Assembly: GCA_948146395.1 (NCBI GenBank)
Contig: OX411555.1
Coordinates: forward strand, 59,843,960-59,907,959
Direction of reading: 5' to 3'
Length of the DNA: 64,000 bases
Source: Fragum whitleyi
Lineage: Eukaryota > Mollusca > Bivalvia > Cardiida > Cardiidae
Of the stretch, positions 1-11,615 are shown one piece after another (within the stretch, counting starts at the first letter, position 1; each line of letters begins with the position of its first letter). Below the pieces are notes generated by a model, which was given only the letters and a program-made list of their open reading frames with translations, did not search any database and was not told the DNA's origin. The position numbers and the translations under genes are program-made.

Positions 1-16
1 CAATCATAGGCTGATT

Positions 17-125
17 TAAGGTAGTGGGCCCGTAATAGTTCCGCAACGTTTCGGGAGTGAATGAATTTTAACAATGTTAACCGAGGTTTCCTAATGATTT
101 TCATTAGAAAACCTCGGTTTACATA
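17..125. mobile_element. Inverted-repeat family A, partial copy
   Basis: TTAAGGTAGTGGGCCCGTAA is followed by the central hairpin (CCGAGGTTTCCTAATG, then CATTAGAAAACCTCGG). The right terminal repeat is missing. Confidence 0.75.
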
Positions 126-246
126 AAAGATTGTGGAAAAAACAGAAATTGCGTATCAATACAGAAATATCGTTTACAAACAAAATACACATGAATTTTG
201 AAGATCCTATCAATAAAACTTTGACGGTTAAACCTTCACATTTCAC

Positions 247-249
<3 letters not shown>

Positions 250-281
<32 letters not shown>
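250..281. repeat. Poly(T) run of 32
   Basis: An uninterrupted T tract. The short Lys-rich frame across it on the minus strand is an artefact. No retroposon body was recognised beside it. Confidence 0.9.
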
Positions 282-283
<2 letters not shown>

Positions 284-805
284 CTACGAAAAAACTTTCT
301 GTGTGGTACAAACTTCAAAATTATTAGTTACGATCAGGGTTATTTTCTATCTTAGATTTGTGTGAAATCGAATATTTATCATTTTCTTTATCGTGGCTTT
401 GGAATGGTGATATAGCCTTCATATTTCACATGTGTATCGCTTGTGATTACACCTTTCGGAAAATATTGAAGCCAAAGTCATATCTTACTTCCATGTCAAA
501 TGTTCAAGGTCACTTATTATTTTAACAAAAACATACCCTTAACATTGTCTATATCCTTTGAGTACAATATAGCATGCCGCGAGCTTTTAAAATTTCAAAT
601 GTGTTTTCCCTTTTGTAAGGCCTTTGTATTTGTAATAATTTAAAAATTACCAGTTAATGAAAGTCCATTTCCAAGGTCAACGTCGCGTGTAACCGAACTT
701 CTATCATTTTTTGTCGATAGGTTAAGGAGAAGAATTGAAAAAAAAATAGACGGCGGGCGAAAGACCTTAGACGATCACGATAGTTATCCTTGAATAATTT
801 GTGCC
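282..805. other. No feature recognised
   Basis: AT-rich sequence without a supported gene or repeat unit. Confidence 0.4.
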
Positions 806-814
806 CGGGAGTGC

Positions 815-1207
815 CATTCGGAACATCGCTCGCTCTTTTCCGTAAACTGGAAAGTACCTCGGACGTAAGTGTAGTAATTTTGGGTCATTTTTAAGGTAAT
901 TCGGCTCCTGGTGGTGCTTTGGTTAATACGCTTGAAAAAAGCAAATTCCTTTAATGCTTTAAGATTGTCTATGGAGATCATTTCGGCATTTTATGATTTG
1001 AAAGCAAAACGCAGTGAAACACTGCGTTTTGTTTTCAAATCATAATATGCCAAAAATTTACCTAACGTTGAGTTTGCTTCTCGCAGCGTCATCCTCAGTT
1101 GTGTTTGTGACGTCATATAAACTCACGTGCGAAATGACGCGCTTTCATGGCTGCGCCCGTATTATTCCCGAGGCCTATTCCGTAGAATCGACGAAGGTTC
1201 CCGATTG
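815..1207. mobile_element. Inverted-repeat family B, 393 bp, 9-bp target duplication
   Basis: It starts CATTCGGAACATCGCTCG and ends GAAGGTTCCCGATTG. The flanks are CGGGAGTGC (806-814) and CGGGAGTGT (1208-1216), 8 of 9 matching. A 67-bp near-perfect palindrome lies at its centre (985-1051). Confidence 0.82.
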
Positions 1208-1220
1208 CGGGAGTGTAAAA

Positions 1221-1530
1221 ATCATCGTAAATTGACCTTTATTTCGATCGAAACCATTCTAAATAGCTCACTAAGCAGTCCAATAATTCATTTTAACACT
1301 CACACAAACCATTCAAAGACGCTCGCTCGTAACCACCAAATAAATAAAATCAACAACTATGAAGATTCGAATGAAAAAATCGCACGAACAATCAATGCTT
1401 TCCCTACTTAATTTAATTCTTTAAGCGTCTGATTTGTTTGCGAAGACAAAAAAGAAGCTTTCTATAGAACTTGTAAGCATATTATATCAAATGGGGAAGT
1501 AAATATCCCTAACTTTGTTCATTTTGAGCT
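1221..1530. mobile_element. Inverted-repeat family D, partial copy
   Basis: TCGATCGAAACCATTCTAAA and CTCACACAAACCATTCAAAG match the left half of 6552-6957. GCGTCTGATTTGTTTG and TATAGAACTTGTAAGCATAT match its middle. The right end is lost. Confidence 0.65.
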
Positions 1531-1567
1531 TAAGTATTTAAAAAAGCAGGTCGCCAAATTAACGACA

Positions 1568-1732
1568 TTAAAGTAGTGGACCTGTAATAGTTTTGCAATG
1601 TCTCAAAAGTAATGAACTTGAACAGTGTTAACCAAGGTTTCCTAATGATTTTCATTACTAAACCTTGGTCAACATTGTGAAAGATCATGTGAACCGAAAT
1701 GTTGCGGAACTATTACGGGTCAACTACCTCAA
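1568..1732. mobile_element. Inverted-repeat family A, full copy
   Basis: The left end TTAAAGTAGTGGACCTGTAA pairs with the right end TTACGGGTCAACTACCTCAA. The central hairpin CCAAGGTTTCCTAATG faces CATTACTAAACCTTGG. It is a non-coding foldback of about 165 bp. Confidence 0.85.
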
Positions 1733-1964
1733 GTCTTTATATATCGAGTCATGATGAAGTGATATAAAGAGACTTATGATGTAAATGTTGCGACCTGTTT
1801 TGTTTTGCAAATCATTGAAGACAGCATAATTTCGTCATCCATAGGGAAACATACGCGCTTCCGTAGTTAAGTTAGATGTGTTTACTAGAACAGGTGATTT
1901 CAATAATCATGGATCAACCATTGTTTGAATAACGTCAGTTGTAGGGTATTGGCTTTTAATAAGG

Positions 1965-2690
1965 TAGACGTATTTTGGTATCATCTTCTCCGTCTGTCCT
2001 TCCGTCCCAATGCCAGAACGTAACTACTCCTCCTCCTTTAAAGGACGAATTTGAATCAAACTTTCACAAAATGTTCCTCGTCAACCGACCCTGGGCATAT
2101 TGTCGCGGTTTGCTTTTTTTCAGCCGCGTCATGGAAAAAGGAGCCTTACTGTAAAATTTCTTGTGAACACAACGTTTCCTCCATTTATGGACCGATATTG
2201 CTGAAACTTTCAAAAATGGTGAATTTCAGTCGTCTCATAGAAAAGGCAGCCTTCTTGTAAAAAACCTTATGAAGGCAACTCCTCCTCCATTTATGGACCG
2301 ATTTGGATGAAATTTTCAAAAGATGCTCCTAGTCCTGACCCTGTGCATAATATAGCACTTTGGTGAATTTCAGCTGCGTCATTGGAAAAGGGACATTCTT
2401 GTCTAATTACTTGTGAACGCAACTCCTCCTTCATTTTTGGACCGATATTAATGAAACTTTCATAGAATTTTCGTAGTCACCTGGCATTTGGGCATATTTT
2501 CGCGGTTTGTTGAAATTCGGCCGCGTCATGAAAAAGGGGACTTCGTTGCAAATTTCTTGTTTTCAAATTTAGTCATTTTCTGTTCTCAGCTTACCAATGC
2601 CCGGGAAGAGGTGCCAAATTGTGAAGCACTTGTCACAAGTGATAATAGTTTCCATCTAAAGAAAGGTTGTTTTTATTACCAGCAATGAAT
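1965..2690 (-). mobile_element. Tandem core of a degraded pearl-like element
   Basis: Three to four units of about 180-190 bp share CAACTCCTCCTCCATTTATG, GACCGATATTGCTGAAACTT and GCGTCATGGAAAAAGG. A GTCTGTCCTTCCGTCCC segment at the left looks like an inverted element end. The unit type resembles 59115-59812. Confidence 0.55.
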
Positions 2691-3037
2691 ATATGAATTC
2701 ACCTACGAAATAAACATAACAATAATATAACGTATTCTAGCAGAGTACATAGGTTCAATAGATGTGATTAAATGAATTAAAAATCATCTATAAATTTGGT
2801 GACGAGCGATCAAAAATCGAAAAACCATTTGGTCCAGAAAGGTAATGTTTCTCTCCGATACGTTTAAAAACAAAACTGCCTGGTTGTTTAGTGACCTTGA
2901 TGTCGTAACAACATTTTGAATAAGGTATTTCCCTTTTTTTTCAAAATAAATATCGCTGGACAAGAAGGTAAATCTTTAAACAGTTTTCATACGCGTGCAC
3001 ACTAATTGCGCTTTTTCCATATAGGTACAAAATAATT

Positions 3038-3296
3038 GTAACCCGTCACACGAAAGGGGACCATCCGGGAATTCTGTAAAATGAATTATTGAAAAAGAGA
3101 TTTGATCCAGCATAGGTCAACCAGGAGTCGCATTTCTAAAATACTTTCACTGGAAGGTAGATTAATCATTCTAGATTAAGAAAATAAGCACGGTGCCAAA
3201 AGTTTCCACCCTAGTCAGTCTGCGCAAACCGCGCAGTCTGACTAGGGTCGACGCTTAACGCACTACCCAGATTGTCCCTTTTCGCTTGACGGGTCA
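3038..3296. mobile_element. Inverted-repeat family I copy, AATT target repeat
   Basis: GTAACCCGTCACACGAAAGG pairs with CCTTTTCGCTTGACGGGTCA. AATT flanks both sides. An inner palindrome CCCTAGTCAGTCTGCGC/GCGCAGTCTGACTAGGG lies at about 3211-3246. Confidence 0.8.
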
Positions 3297-3498
3297 AATT
3301 TTTTCAGCGAAACTAGTAAGGAATAAAAAAAGACTAAATTTATTATTATGATCTTAAGCGTTCCATTTTGAACATTTTTGTGTGCGCATGATTGAAAGAC
3401 ATTGGACAACCTCATAATGCATTGAAAATATTCTGCGAACAGAGGCCACAGGTACATAGCTATCAATCGAGCAAGGAGTAAGGGTTATAATCAGACTG

Positions 3499-3696
3499 GT
3501 CTCTCACCAATGGGTTTATGATTGAAGACCTACGTGGCATAGTACATGTAGCTGGACGCTAGGAAAGGATGTGGTGGTGTTCTTGTGAGACAAATACCAG
3601 GAATCCATTGTAAGTTGCTCCAGCCGCCACCATATAACTGAAAAAAATGTTGAAAGCGACGTTAAACTCCATCAAATAAATCAATTAATAAATCTG
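3499..3696 (+). mobile_element. SINE family 1, 5'-truncated, with 9-bp target duplication
   Basis: It carries the family core (ACCAATGGGT, AAATACCAGGAATCCATTG, GCTCCAGC, TATAACTGAAAA, AAAGCGACGTTAAACTCC) and an A/T-rich tail. ATCAGACTG flanks it at 3490-3498 and 3697-3705. The tRNA-like head is missing. Confidence 0.8.
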
Positions 3697-3705
3697 ATCA
3701 GACTG

Positions 3706-4866
3706 TGAGTATGCACAGACTGGTCTGATTCTTAATGTGCATACATGTGAAATTGTTGAAAATGTGACTCACAGACTCAAATTATTTATAAATTGTAAAA
3801 TTTGGTTCTTTTAAAAAATGGCAAATTTTCAAGTCTTTAAACAATACCGTTGACGCTTACAGGTATGAAATCACTTTTTACAGCGAACTTGATTAAAAAA
3901 AATGGCATCAAATAGAAGTATTCGACTATAAATACGCCAAAACATATCGAATAAGATAACAGTTATGAGTCAAAAGGGGAAAGAAGTACACTTATAACAT
4001 TTAACAAAGATTATTTTGGTAAATAACTGCCGTTTTGCCAAGTTATATTATACATTGTAGTAAGATTGGTTAAATTTCAACTGGTAACTATATATCAAAG
4101 AGCTGAAAAGTGACGCAGTTAACTATATAGATAAATCTATATAAATATACACTGAAAAGAACTTCTAAACGACCTTTTGGTTTTAGCTGAAAAAGTAGTA
4201 TTTTCATTGGTATCTGAAGAGGGAGTAGTCGAATTGTGATAGAAAAAATCATTCAGAGAGAAGCTTCAATTAACATCAACCGGAAAAAAATGAGGGAAAA
4301 GCGACGAATTTGAAGGGATTTTCAAGGGTACCCCTGATTTGAAAAATAACATTGGTGGGTGGATTTTACATTTTATGCTTGGGTGAAAAAACAATGTAAT
4401 CACTTTTTTTGTTATAAATTTGACATCTGACACGCAAAAGCCATCGAAGTAGATCTAAGTCACTTACAGGATTAATTTTCAAGTATTTCTTAGACAGAAA
4501 ATTTGAATTTTTTAAAAAATATGCAACTTTTGTGGCTTTCGTAAAAGGAGGGTTCTTCTGTTTGACCGTCTGCTTGAGACACCAAGGACAAAATTTCGAA
4601 TCCATTCTTCTATAAGAATACACAAAATTTAACAATTTAACAAAATTTCCTTTAAAAATAAAATATACTTAATTAGATAAATACAAATATGTTAAAATGT
4701 GACCAATGCAAGATGGCCGTTTAGAAGTTCGTTTCGGTGTTGACGTTTACGACATTGTCTCATTTAGCCCTTGGTGATTTGGTGATCATATGCTCGTCAC
4801 ATTACCTTACGTACTGGGAAGCAAGTGTTTGTGGTAAATATTTTTGAGATTCATATTTACCAAGAG
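3706..4866. other. No gene; scattered repeat traces
   Basis: CAGACTGGTCTGATTC and TTGAAAATGTGACTCACAGA at 3715-3775 resemble a decayed family H end. GGGTACCCCTGATTTG near 4325 resembles GGGTACCCCCAATTTC at 8537. Otherwise featureless. Confidence 0.4.
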
Positions 4867-4949
4867 TCCTGTGTTCATGATGACAAAACGGTACGAAATG
4901 TGCCAATTATGACCCGCTTTGCACATATAAGTCAACCTGAACGCAGGGC
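4867..4949. mobile_element. Inverted-repeat family C, deleted copy
   Basis: CCTGTGTTCATGATGACAAA at the left and TCAACCTGAACGCAGGGC at the right, with a shortened middle. One base separates it from the next copy. Confidence 0.7.
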
Positions 4950-4950
4950 A

Positions 4951-5071
4951 GCCCTAGGATGACAACAAAACAGTGCAAACTATTTGCCAATTTTATCCCC
5001 GTTTTGCACGTGCACATGCGTGCAAAGCGGGGTTAAATTGGAAAACAGTTGTGTCATCCTGAACGCTGGGC
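4951..5071. mobile_element. Inverted-repeat family C, full copy
   Basis: GCCCTAGGATGACAACAAAA pairs with TGTCATCCTGAACGCTGGGC. Inner arms ATCCCCGTTTTGCACG and CGTGCAAAGCGGGG form the central hairpin. Confidence 0.82.
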
Positions 5072-6341
5072 TGATTTATCAAGCACTTGATCAATCTTTA
5101 AGCTTCAAACCCTATATAATATAAACAATAAAATGTAACAATATCACAAACACTGTTTTCTAACTGTATTTAAGCACATTGTCTTTTGCAACTAACACAT
5201 TATACCACATTATACCACAAAAAAGTTATGGATTGTTACGTTACATATTTCCTTTTTCATTTTGGCTGTATCTTCTTGGGTTGAAAAATTCCTTGAATAT
5301 TGTACTGCAAAATAAAAGGAAATTCATCAAATGTGTTCGTCTTATTTTCTTATTCTGAATTAAAGCCAAGCAGAAACATCAAAACCAGACATATAGATAA
5401 TGAAATTATGAAGGTTCGGGGGTTTTTTTTCCAGAGGTTAAAACTATAATGGAAGATCACTCAAAACCAAATAACAATTAGCAGGGGAGATACAAAAAGC
5501 AAGAACAAAACCTGAACTTAACCGATAAAAAGCATGAAAATCCTTTCCATCCACTAGAAACTAGTATTAGTACTTTGCCATTTTACTGAACTTAGATTGC
5601 ACACTTATAATATGAAGTTTTGTCCAGACAATCGAAAAAAGCCATTTTTATAAAACGTATACTAGTTTATCTGTACTAATGATGTTATCAAATATTATAG
5701 ACCTGCAATTTCAAGTGAGTGATCAAAGATCAATTTTACATTGAAAATGATAGGAGATAACGGTTTCTCGAACCTCACTCTTTCTTGCGGAACTATAGTA
5801 CTATTACTGTTTCCATTTCATAGATTATGTGTGTATGTGGAAATGCTATGATGAAAAAGACAATGGCGTTTAAATACAGCGTGCTTTTACAAACAGAAAT
5901 ATATAACAAGCTACAGGCGATGTAAGGCTCACGTCCGCTTGATTTGTGTTCTAAGATATGAATTTTAATGTACGTTAACATTTAACCATTTCGGCGTAAA
6001 TATGAGTAAAATAGCAACAATATTTTGTTGCTTTTTCATGTTTCGCTTATAGCATATGACAATGTTTATTCTATGTTTTGAATAGAAAGCACATGTGCTC
6101 AATTAGATTTGAATTAAATGAAACAACACTCATTTTATCCTTTCTTGCTAGACCTTCAGTTTCACAAAAGTCAATACTCTAAATAAACAGCAGTATATTA
6201 AAGCACCTTTCGTGAAATGTATTTATTCTTAAAGCTGGAAAAAGCAGAAATACTGTTCTGAAAAAAATTACTTATAAATACATGTACTGGTCTTTGGTAT
6301 GGTTAAAATTAACAAAAGGTCGCGTATTCACAAAATACAGT
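5072..6341. other. No feature recognised
   Basis: AT-rich spacer between two family C elements. I see no supported gene. Confidence 0.4.
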
Positions 6342-6470
6342 CCTGCGTTTAGGATAATGAAACGGCGTAAACTGTTTGCAAATTATATCCTACTTTGCAT
6401 GTGCACTAATGTGAAAAACGGGGAATTATTTGCACATACTTTGCACCGTTTTACCATCCTGAACGCAGGA
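6342..6470. mobile_element. Inverted-repeat family C copy
   Basis: CCTGCGTTTAGGATAATGAA pairs with ACCATCCTGAACGCAGG, with the inner TTTGCAAATTATATCC and GGGGAATTATTTGCAC arms. Confidence 0.8.
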
Positions 6471-6551
6471 CAGGTGTAAATAATGACATTTATTGTCACA
6501 TGATAAGAATAAAATTTTTCAGACAATAAATCTTGTTCGTCTACAGTTAAC

Positions 6552-6957
6552 AACATCGTGAAATCGACATTCATCTCAATAAAAGCCATTCTAAATCACT
6601 CGCTCAGCGCTCAAATCATTCATTCCAAACACTCACTCAAACCATTCAAGAACGCTCCGAACTCACCGAAAATGATAGAATTAACAATGTCATGAAATAT
6701 ATATAAAAAAAGCTAGAAACAAATTGCGATTTCACTGACATGATTCAAATTTTAGGCGTCTGATAGGTTCTTTAAAAAAATAGGAAGCTATTTATAGAAC
6801 TTGTGTGCATATTTTATGAAAAAGAGGTAATAAATATCACTAACCGTGTTCATCCTGAACAAAATTTGCGATATTGGATTACCTCCCATTTAAACTCGCT
6901 CCACACACTCATTCAATTTCATTCCAAAATCATTCACCTTGTCAATTTCACGATGTT
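6552..6957. mobile_element. Inverted-repeat family D, full 406-bp copy
   Basis: AACATCGTGAAATCGACA at the left and TGTCAATTTCACGATGTT at the right are inverted with one mismatch. Iterated CATTC/CACTCA words follow inside each end. Confidence 0.82.
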
Positions 6958-9900
6958 TTCATCATAATCCAAAATCTATCATCTTTGATAAAAGATCGAT
7001 ATTCAAAACTCAGAGAACACGAGTTGATATTTTAATTAACGTGTCGATGATTTATTTTGATTATTGACAACATTCATTGATAATTTGTGTTTTCGGGGAC
7101 GTAATATAATTATAAATTAATTTCAAATAACTAAACCCTTATTTGATTTTCAGCAAGATATAAACATAACAAATTAAATAAAAGTATAATCATTAAAAAC
7201 AACTCATTAAACCTCAACAATAATAAATACAAGACTACAACAATGTTCACAACTACACATAATTATTATGACCTTAAATCATGTTACATAAAGATCTCTT
7301 TTTGACAGTGGTTTTGATATTAAATGATAATGGAAGACCACACTTTAACAGTGTTCTTTGGATAATGAATTCTAAAGCAACTATGATATTATTAAAATGA
7401 TCGTAATTCATGCCATGTGGATTTCTAGATTAATACAAGTACGGTGGCAAATAACTAATTGATAAACAAAATAAAGCTTATAGTAGATACATCGAATTAT
7501 ATACAAATATGTTCTTTTAACTTACAAACGTTTTTGTAAAAGACAAAAGTGCCATGCTTTTATCAAATGCTTTAAAAAAGGGTATGGATTCCTATACCAC
7601 GGCAAGATTCCATAAATTGAATAAGTTTATATATTAGTTTTTTATAAAAATTAAACTCATTGAGGACAAATACTTTTCCATTTTATTACTGTATTTTGGT
7701 CAAATCGTGCGAAAAAGAACACATTTCGGGTGAGGTAATATATTTATATCAAGTAGAAGCGATTGGTCGCCTATATAGCTCCACTAGCCAATCAGTTGAT
7801 TGTTTGTCCTCTGGAATTGAAAGCCACTTGTCTTTTGATGGTATGGCCCAGGACATGAAGCAAAAGAAATTCCATGTTGTGCCAATTAATCATCATTACT
7901 ACGGCTAAAACAGTCTAAAATTACGACGTTTATGTTGACTATCTAAAAATGTGTTTGAAAAAAATGGCAGAGGTTAACAGTCAGACCACTATAAACGCGT
8001 GTTTTGATTGGTCAATCGCTTTAAGTCGAAGTAGCGATCTGTAAGTTATACATTCCGGTAATTGCAAAAAGAGTAATTTATCGAACAAAAACTTATTTCA
8101 TTGGTTTAACTGATTCAAAAGTAAACTTCTAAGAAGGGAAGCAATTACAGTAACAAAGTTTAGTAATCATTATCTCCCTCACATTAGGAGATCGCGTCTT
8201 AGGAGAAACCAACTTATAAATGTAGCCACATAAAAAGAATTTTGTGATATTCTTTTTTAACGCAAGATCTTTATTTTTATCTTTTTATTCAAAGTGACAT
8301 TCGAATATAGGTCGTTTAAAATCGACACTTGTTTGTTTCATTGTATACCGTATATGCAAATATATAAATAAACTTAAACCAACTTCTAATTGGTGACTCA
8401 AATAAAACACGAAAGGTATTGCCTGATAAGGATAGAGATACAGGCATTTTTTGGGTTCTGATATCCCTTTCACTGCGTAGACAGCGAAACCAAAATCCAC
8501 CCAACTTTTTAGGGAAAAGCCATTTTACTTACATTGGGTACCCCCAATTTCAAAATTATCATTGGTTGGTGGGGTAAATTTGACAAATTCAGCTAACTAA
8601 GGCATTGAAAGGATATTGGTTTTCTAACATCATTTTCTCGACTGAAATTTTGAAAATTACCTGTCGGTCCTTTTTTACACAATTTTTTTACCACGATCCT
8701 CGAGATTGGCTTATTTTTGCGTGAAAGTAACGTTCTATTCTATTCTTTTCTTGAAAATATGTCGAAAAGAGAGAAACATGCAGTTACCCATTAGAAGTTA
8801 GATCTAGTTTCAATTTATCTCATTAAAAAACGCAGAGTTTTTCCGTCGAATTAAAAATTCGATGAATCTAACTGTCAAAAAGTTTGGAATCCATTCAAGA
8901 TTTTATGATAATTTCAGAGCTGAATCTAGGGCGCGGGATTGCGGGATTCCCGCTTTAAAATTGTTCATGCCGCAAAAATCACAAGGCCGTGCGGCACAGG
9001 TCACGCGCATTTTAAATGATTGGCGCATTATTAAATAAGCTGTGCGTTAATTGTGAACACATTTAGAGACTGTTGAGAAAACCCCTAATTTATATTGTAT
9101 TGTGTAAAGCTGTTTATATCTACCCTGGAATAATCGTAACTATAAATAGAATCCTCAGTCAGCTTCTTCCATAAAAGTAACGCTTCAATGAAGATAGCCT
9201 ACAGTTATTGTGTAGTATTATTCTAAGGTAATAGAGTCGTAAGTTATACCAATACACCTTATGGATAAAGCTTTATGCAATCAATTTTCACATATATCCT
9301 TTAAACACAAGACAGGCGACCCAGCTTCCGAAAGCTGTTAATTTAGATAAGAATTTTCTATCGGGACATAAGAAAGATAATAAATAAATAAGAATCAGGT
9401 ACGAAAACTAGATTAATTTTTCCAATGTCTATGTCTGAATGGAATAGCGTCGCGTAATTGGTATGATACACCAAGATTTTGATGGTTTAATTTTGGAACT
9501 TTGATTATCCTCTCGGGAAATTCCTTTATTTATACTCTATTAAAAATGCATCAATCAAAACTTTCATTTTCAACAACATCTATCATCAGGAATAATCATC
9601 ATCGATACGTGGTCCAGTCCACGTGAGTGCAAATTTACTGAAGTTGTACTTACGACGTTTTGGTTGCACATTTTCAGTAGAGTGAGTGATTGTGAAACAC
9701 GACTGTTCACATTTCTTTCTCTTCTAATGGGCAATCAATACAGCATCCGTATAACAGAGGGGAGGGTTTGGAAAGCCTTTAGAACCAAATGAATTAAAAT
9801 TACTTACCTTAATAAGATTTATAAAGAAAATGAAAGGACAAAAAATATCTCAACAACATAATATCTTTATCAAATAAATGGACATACAGGTTGTTACAAA

Positions 9901-10159
9901 ATGTTCCTTCACATCTCACTGTCTTTTGTGTCTCTCTTTTTAAGATACTAAGTCAGAACTTTGAATTTAGTGTGTAAAAGAGAATGTCTGCTTGTGGCCC
10001 GATCCTTAAACATGTTGGCCCACATTTTAAAATGTGATGGGGGAGTTGGCCCACTTTATTGAAAACCTAGATTCAGCCCTGTAATTTTTAAATTTGAAAA
10101 GTATATCATCTATGAAATTAAGTGTAGCACACAAATGCCACCTTTATCTTAAGAAAGGC
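6958..10159. other. No gene recognised
   Basis: Short frames (for example 7660-7908) have no recognisable motif. A GGGTACCCCCAATTTC segment near 8537 is repeated, diverged, near 4325. No terminal repeats or arrays were seen. Confidence 0.4.
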
Positions 10160-10312
10160 TTAAGTTAGTGGACCCGTTATATTTCGATCTCATAATCTTT
10201 CTCAATGTTGACAAAAGTTTCCTAATGAAAATCATTAGGAATCCTCAGTTTACAATGTTAAAGTTCATAAGTTCCGAAACATTGCGGAACTATTACGGTA
10301 CTACAACCTTTA
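10160..10312. mobile_element. Inverted-repeat family A, full copy
   Basis: TTAAGTTAGTGGACCCGTTA at the left and CATTGCGGAACTATTACGG at the right flank the same central TTTCCTAATG/CATTAGGA hairpin. Confidence 0.8.
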
Positions 10313-10651
10313 ATTGAAGCAAACAGAGAAGGACGCAAGCCGGACACTATACCATAATAAACGCCAACAGGCTTTAAGCCAGTGGAGCTAAAACGTAGTA
10401 TATTCAGCGAAAGTATTGTGATTTCAGAGTGCAAAACCCATCTCATTCAATCTGAACTTCATAAGCTTAAATAGGAAACGTGAAAAAGGTTTATTTATTT
10501 ACAGCAGTGGTGAAAACGGTTTTAAATATTCAACCAAATTTGAAAATCTTGCCTTTGCCTCTTAACATTAATTTTATCATTGCCGCACTGTTTGACGCAC
10601 ATTCCTGCTACACACAAAGCTTTGACAGACAGTATAGGCCTACTAAGATCC

Positions 10652-10758
10652 GCCCTGCGTTCAGGGTGACAAAACGTTGCATTTCACGTTCACTTCCGTG
10701 CAATACGGGGAATAATTGGAAAACTGTTTGCACTTTTTTGTCATCCTGAACGAAGGGC
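10652..10758. mobile_element. Inverted-repeat family C copy
   Basis: GCCCTGCGTTCAGGGTGACA pairs with TGTCATCCTGAACGAAGGGC. Confidence 0.8.
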
Positions 10759-10953
10759 AGCTTACACGTGCGTACAGTTTGATCTTTTCCTATATTACAC
10801 GCTTTTTACTGAAAACATTTGACTGAAAAACTTGAGCCAGGCTGAATGAAATGTAAAAAAAATGAAACAAAGTTTGAATATGACAGGATGAAGGTTATTT
10901 AAAGTTAATTAAATGGAAGGTATTTTGCACTCGATTTCACTTTGGCAACATAT

Positions 10954-11352
10954 TTAGACACAGGTTTCCGTGACATTGTAAGCATAGACGCGAGTTTCGG
11001 CTGGAAACCCAACACGTACATTTCTTACTCGTCGAACGATCGTCCCAATGTCCGTTAAACATGGCTGATGGGGCGGAGTCTTCGACGCTTCGTCATCATC
11101 GCCATCAACCAATCGTTTGGGAGAAGAGTTTCCGACGCTAGCCGGAGATGACCGACCAAGTTCGTGTCGTCTTGGTGATTTCTGGGCTTCAAAATCGGAT
11201 GCTCCCGGTTTATCTATGGCCTTGAATGGGGATTTTGTTGTTTCTAACGTGGTTACCATGGCAACGTCTGGAGAAACACCTCCATCCACAAAATCCATGA
11301 TGTCAACATTAATGGTGTTCTCTCGATACTTACTGTGGTTCCAGGAAAGCAA
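10954..11352 (-). CDS. Unrecognised reading frame in a CpG-richer patch, possible exon
   Basis: About 130 codons without a stop, in a stretch clearly richer in G+C and CpG than its surroundings. I do not recognise the product. The predicted peptide is Ser/Pro-rich and charged in its middle (SPRRHELGRSSP, SSPKRLVDGDDDEASKTPP), a composition usual for disordered eukaryotic protein segments. Its end has IVRRVRNVRVGFPAETRVYA. An ATG lies at the DIMDFVDGG segment. A CACAG near the 5' edge could be an acceptor. The opposite strand is also open for 85 codons, so the strand is not certain. It could be a host exon, an old transposon frame, or chance. Confidence 0.3.
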   Translation of the reverse strand: MLSWNHSKYRENTINVDIMDFVDGGVSPDVAMVTTLETTKSPFKAIDKPGASDFEAQKSPRRHELGRSSPASVGNSSPKRLVDGDDDEASKTPPHQPCLTDIGTIVRRVRNVRVGFPAETRVYAYNVTETCV

Positions 11353-11374
11353 AGTACAAATAGAAAGAAGGTAA

Positions 11375-11615
11375 TGAGTCTGTGCGTGACATTTTCAACA
11401 ATTTTTCACATCCATATAATGGACATACTTTTCATTGGCAATACAATAAAACAATACAATTTGTAACTTTTACTGACAATCTGAAGAGGGGTTTGACATT
11501 ATCTATCTGCAAAGTGCATGGTGAAGACTTTGGTCAGACAGTGCGGCTACACAGGCTGGCCTGAGGCTTTACTTGGGCACATGTGGAATTGGTGGAAATT
11601 TCACGCACAGGCTCA
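11375..11615. mobile_element. Inverted-repeat family H copy
   Basis: TGAGTCTGTGCGTGACATTT pairs with AAATTTCACGCACAGGCTCA. Confidence 0.82.
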
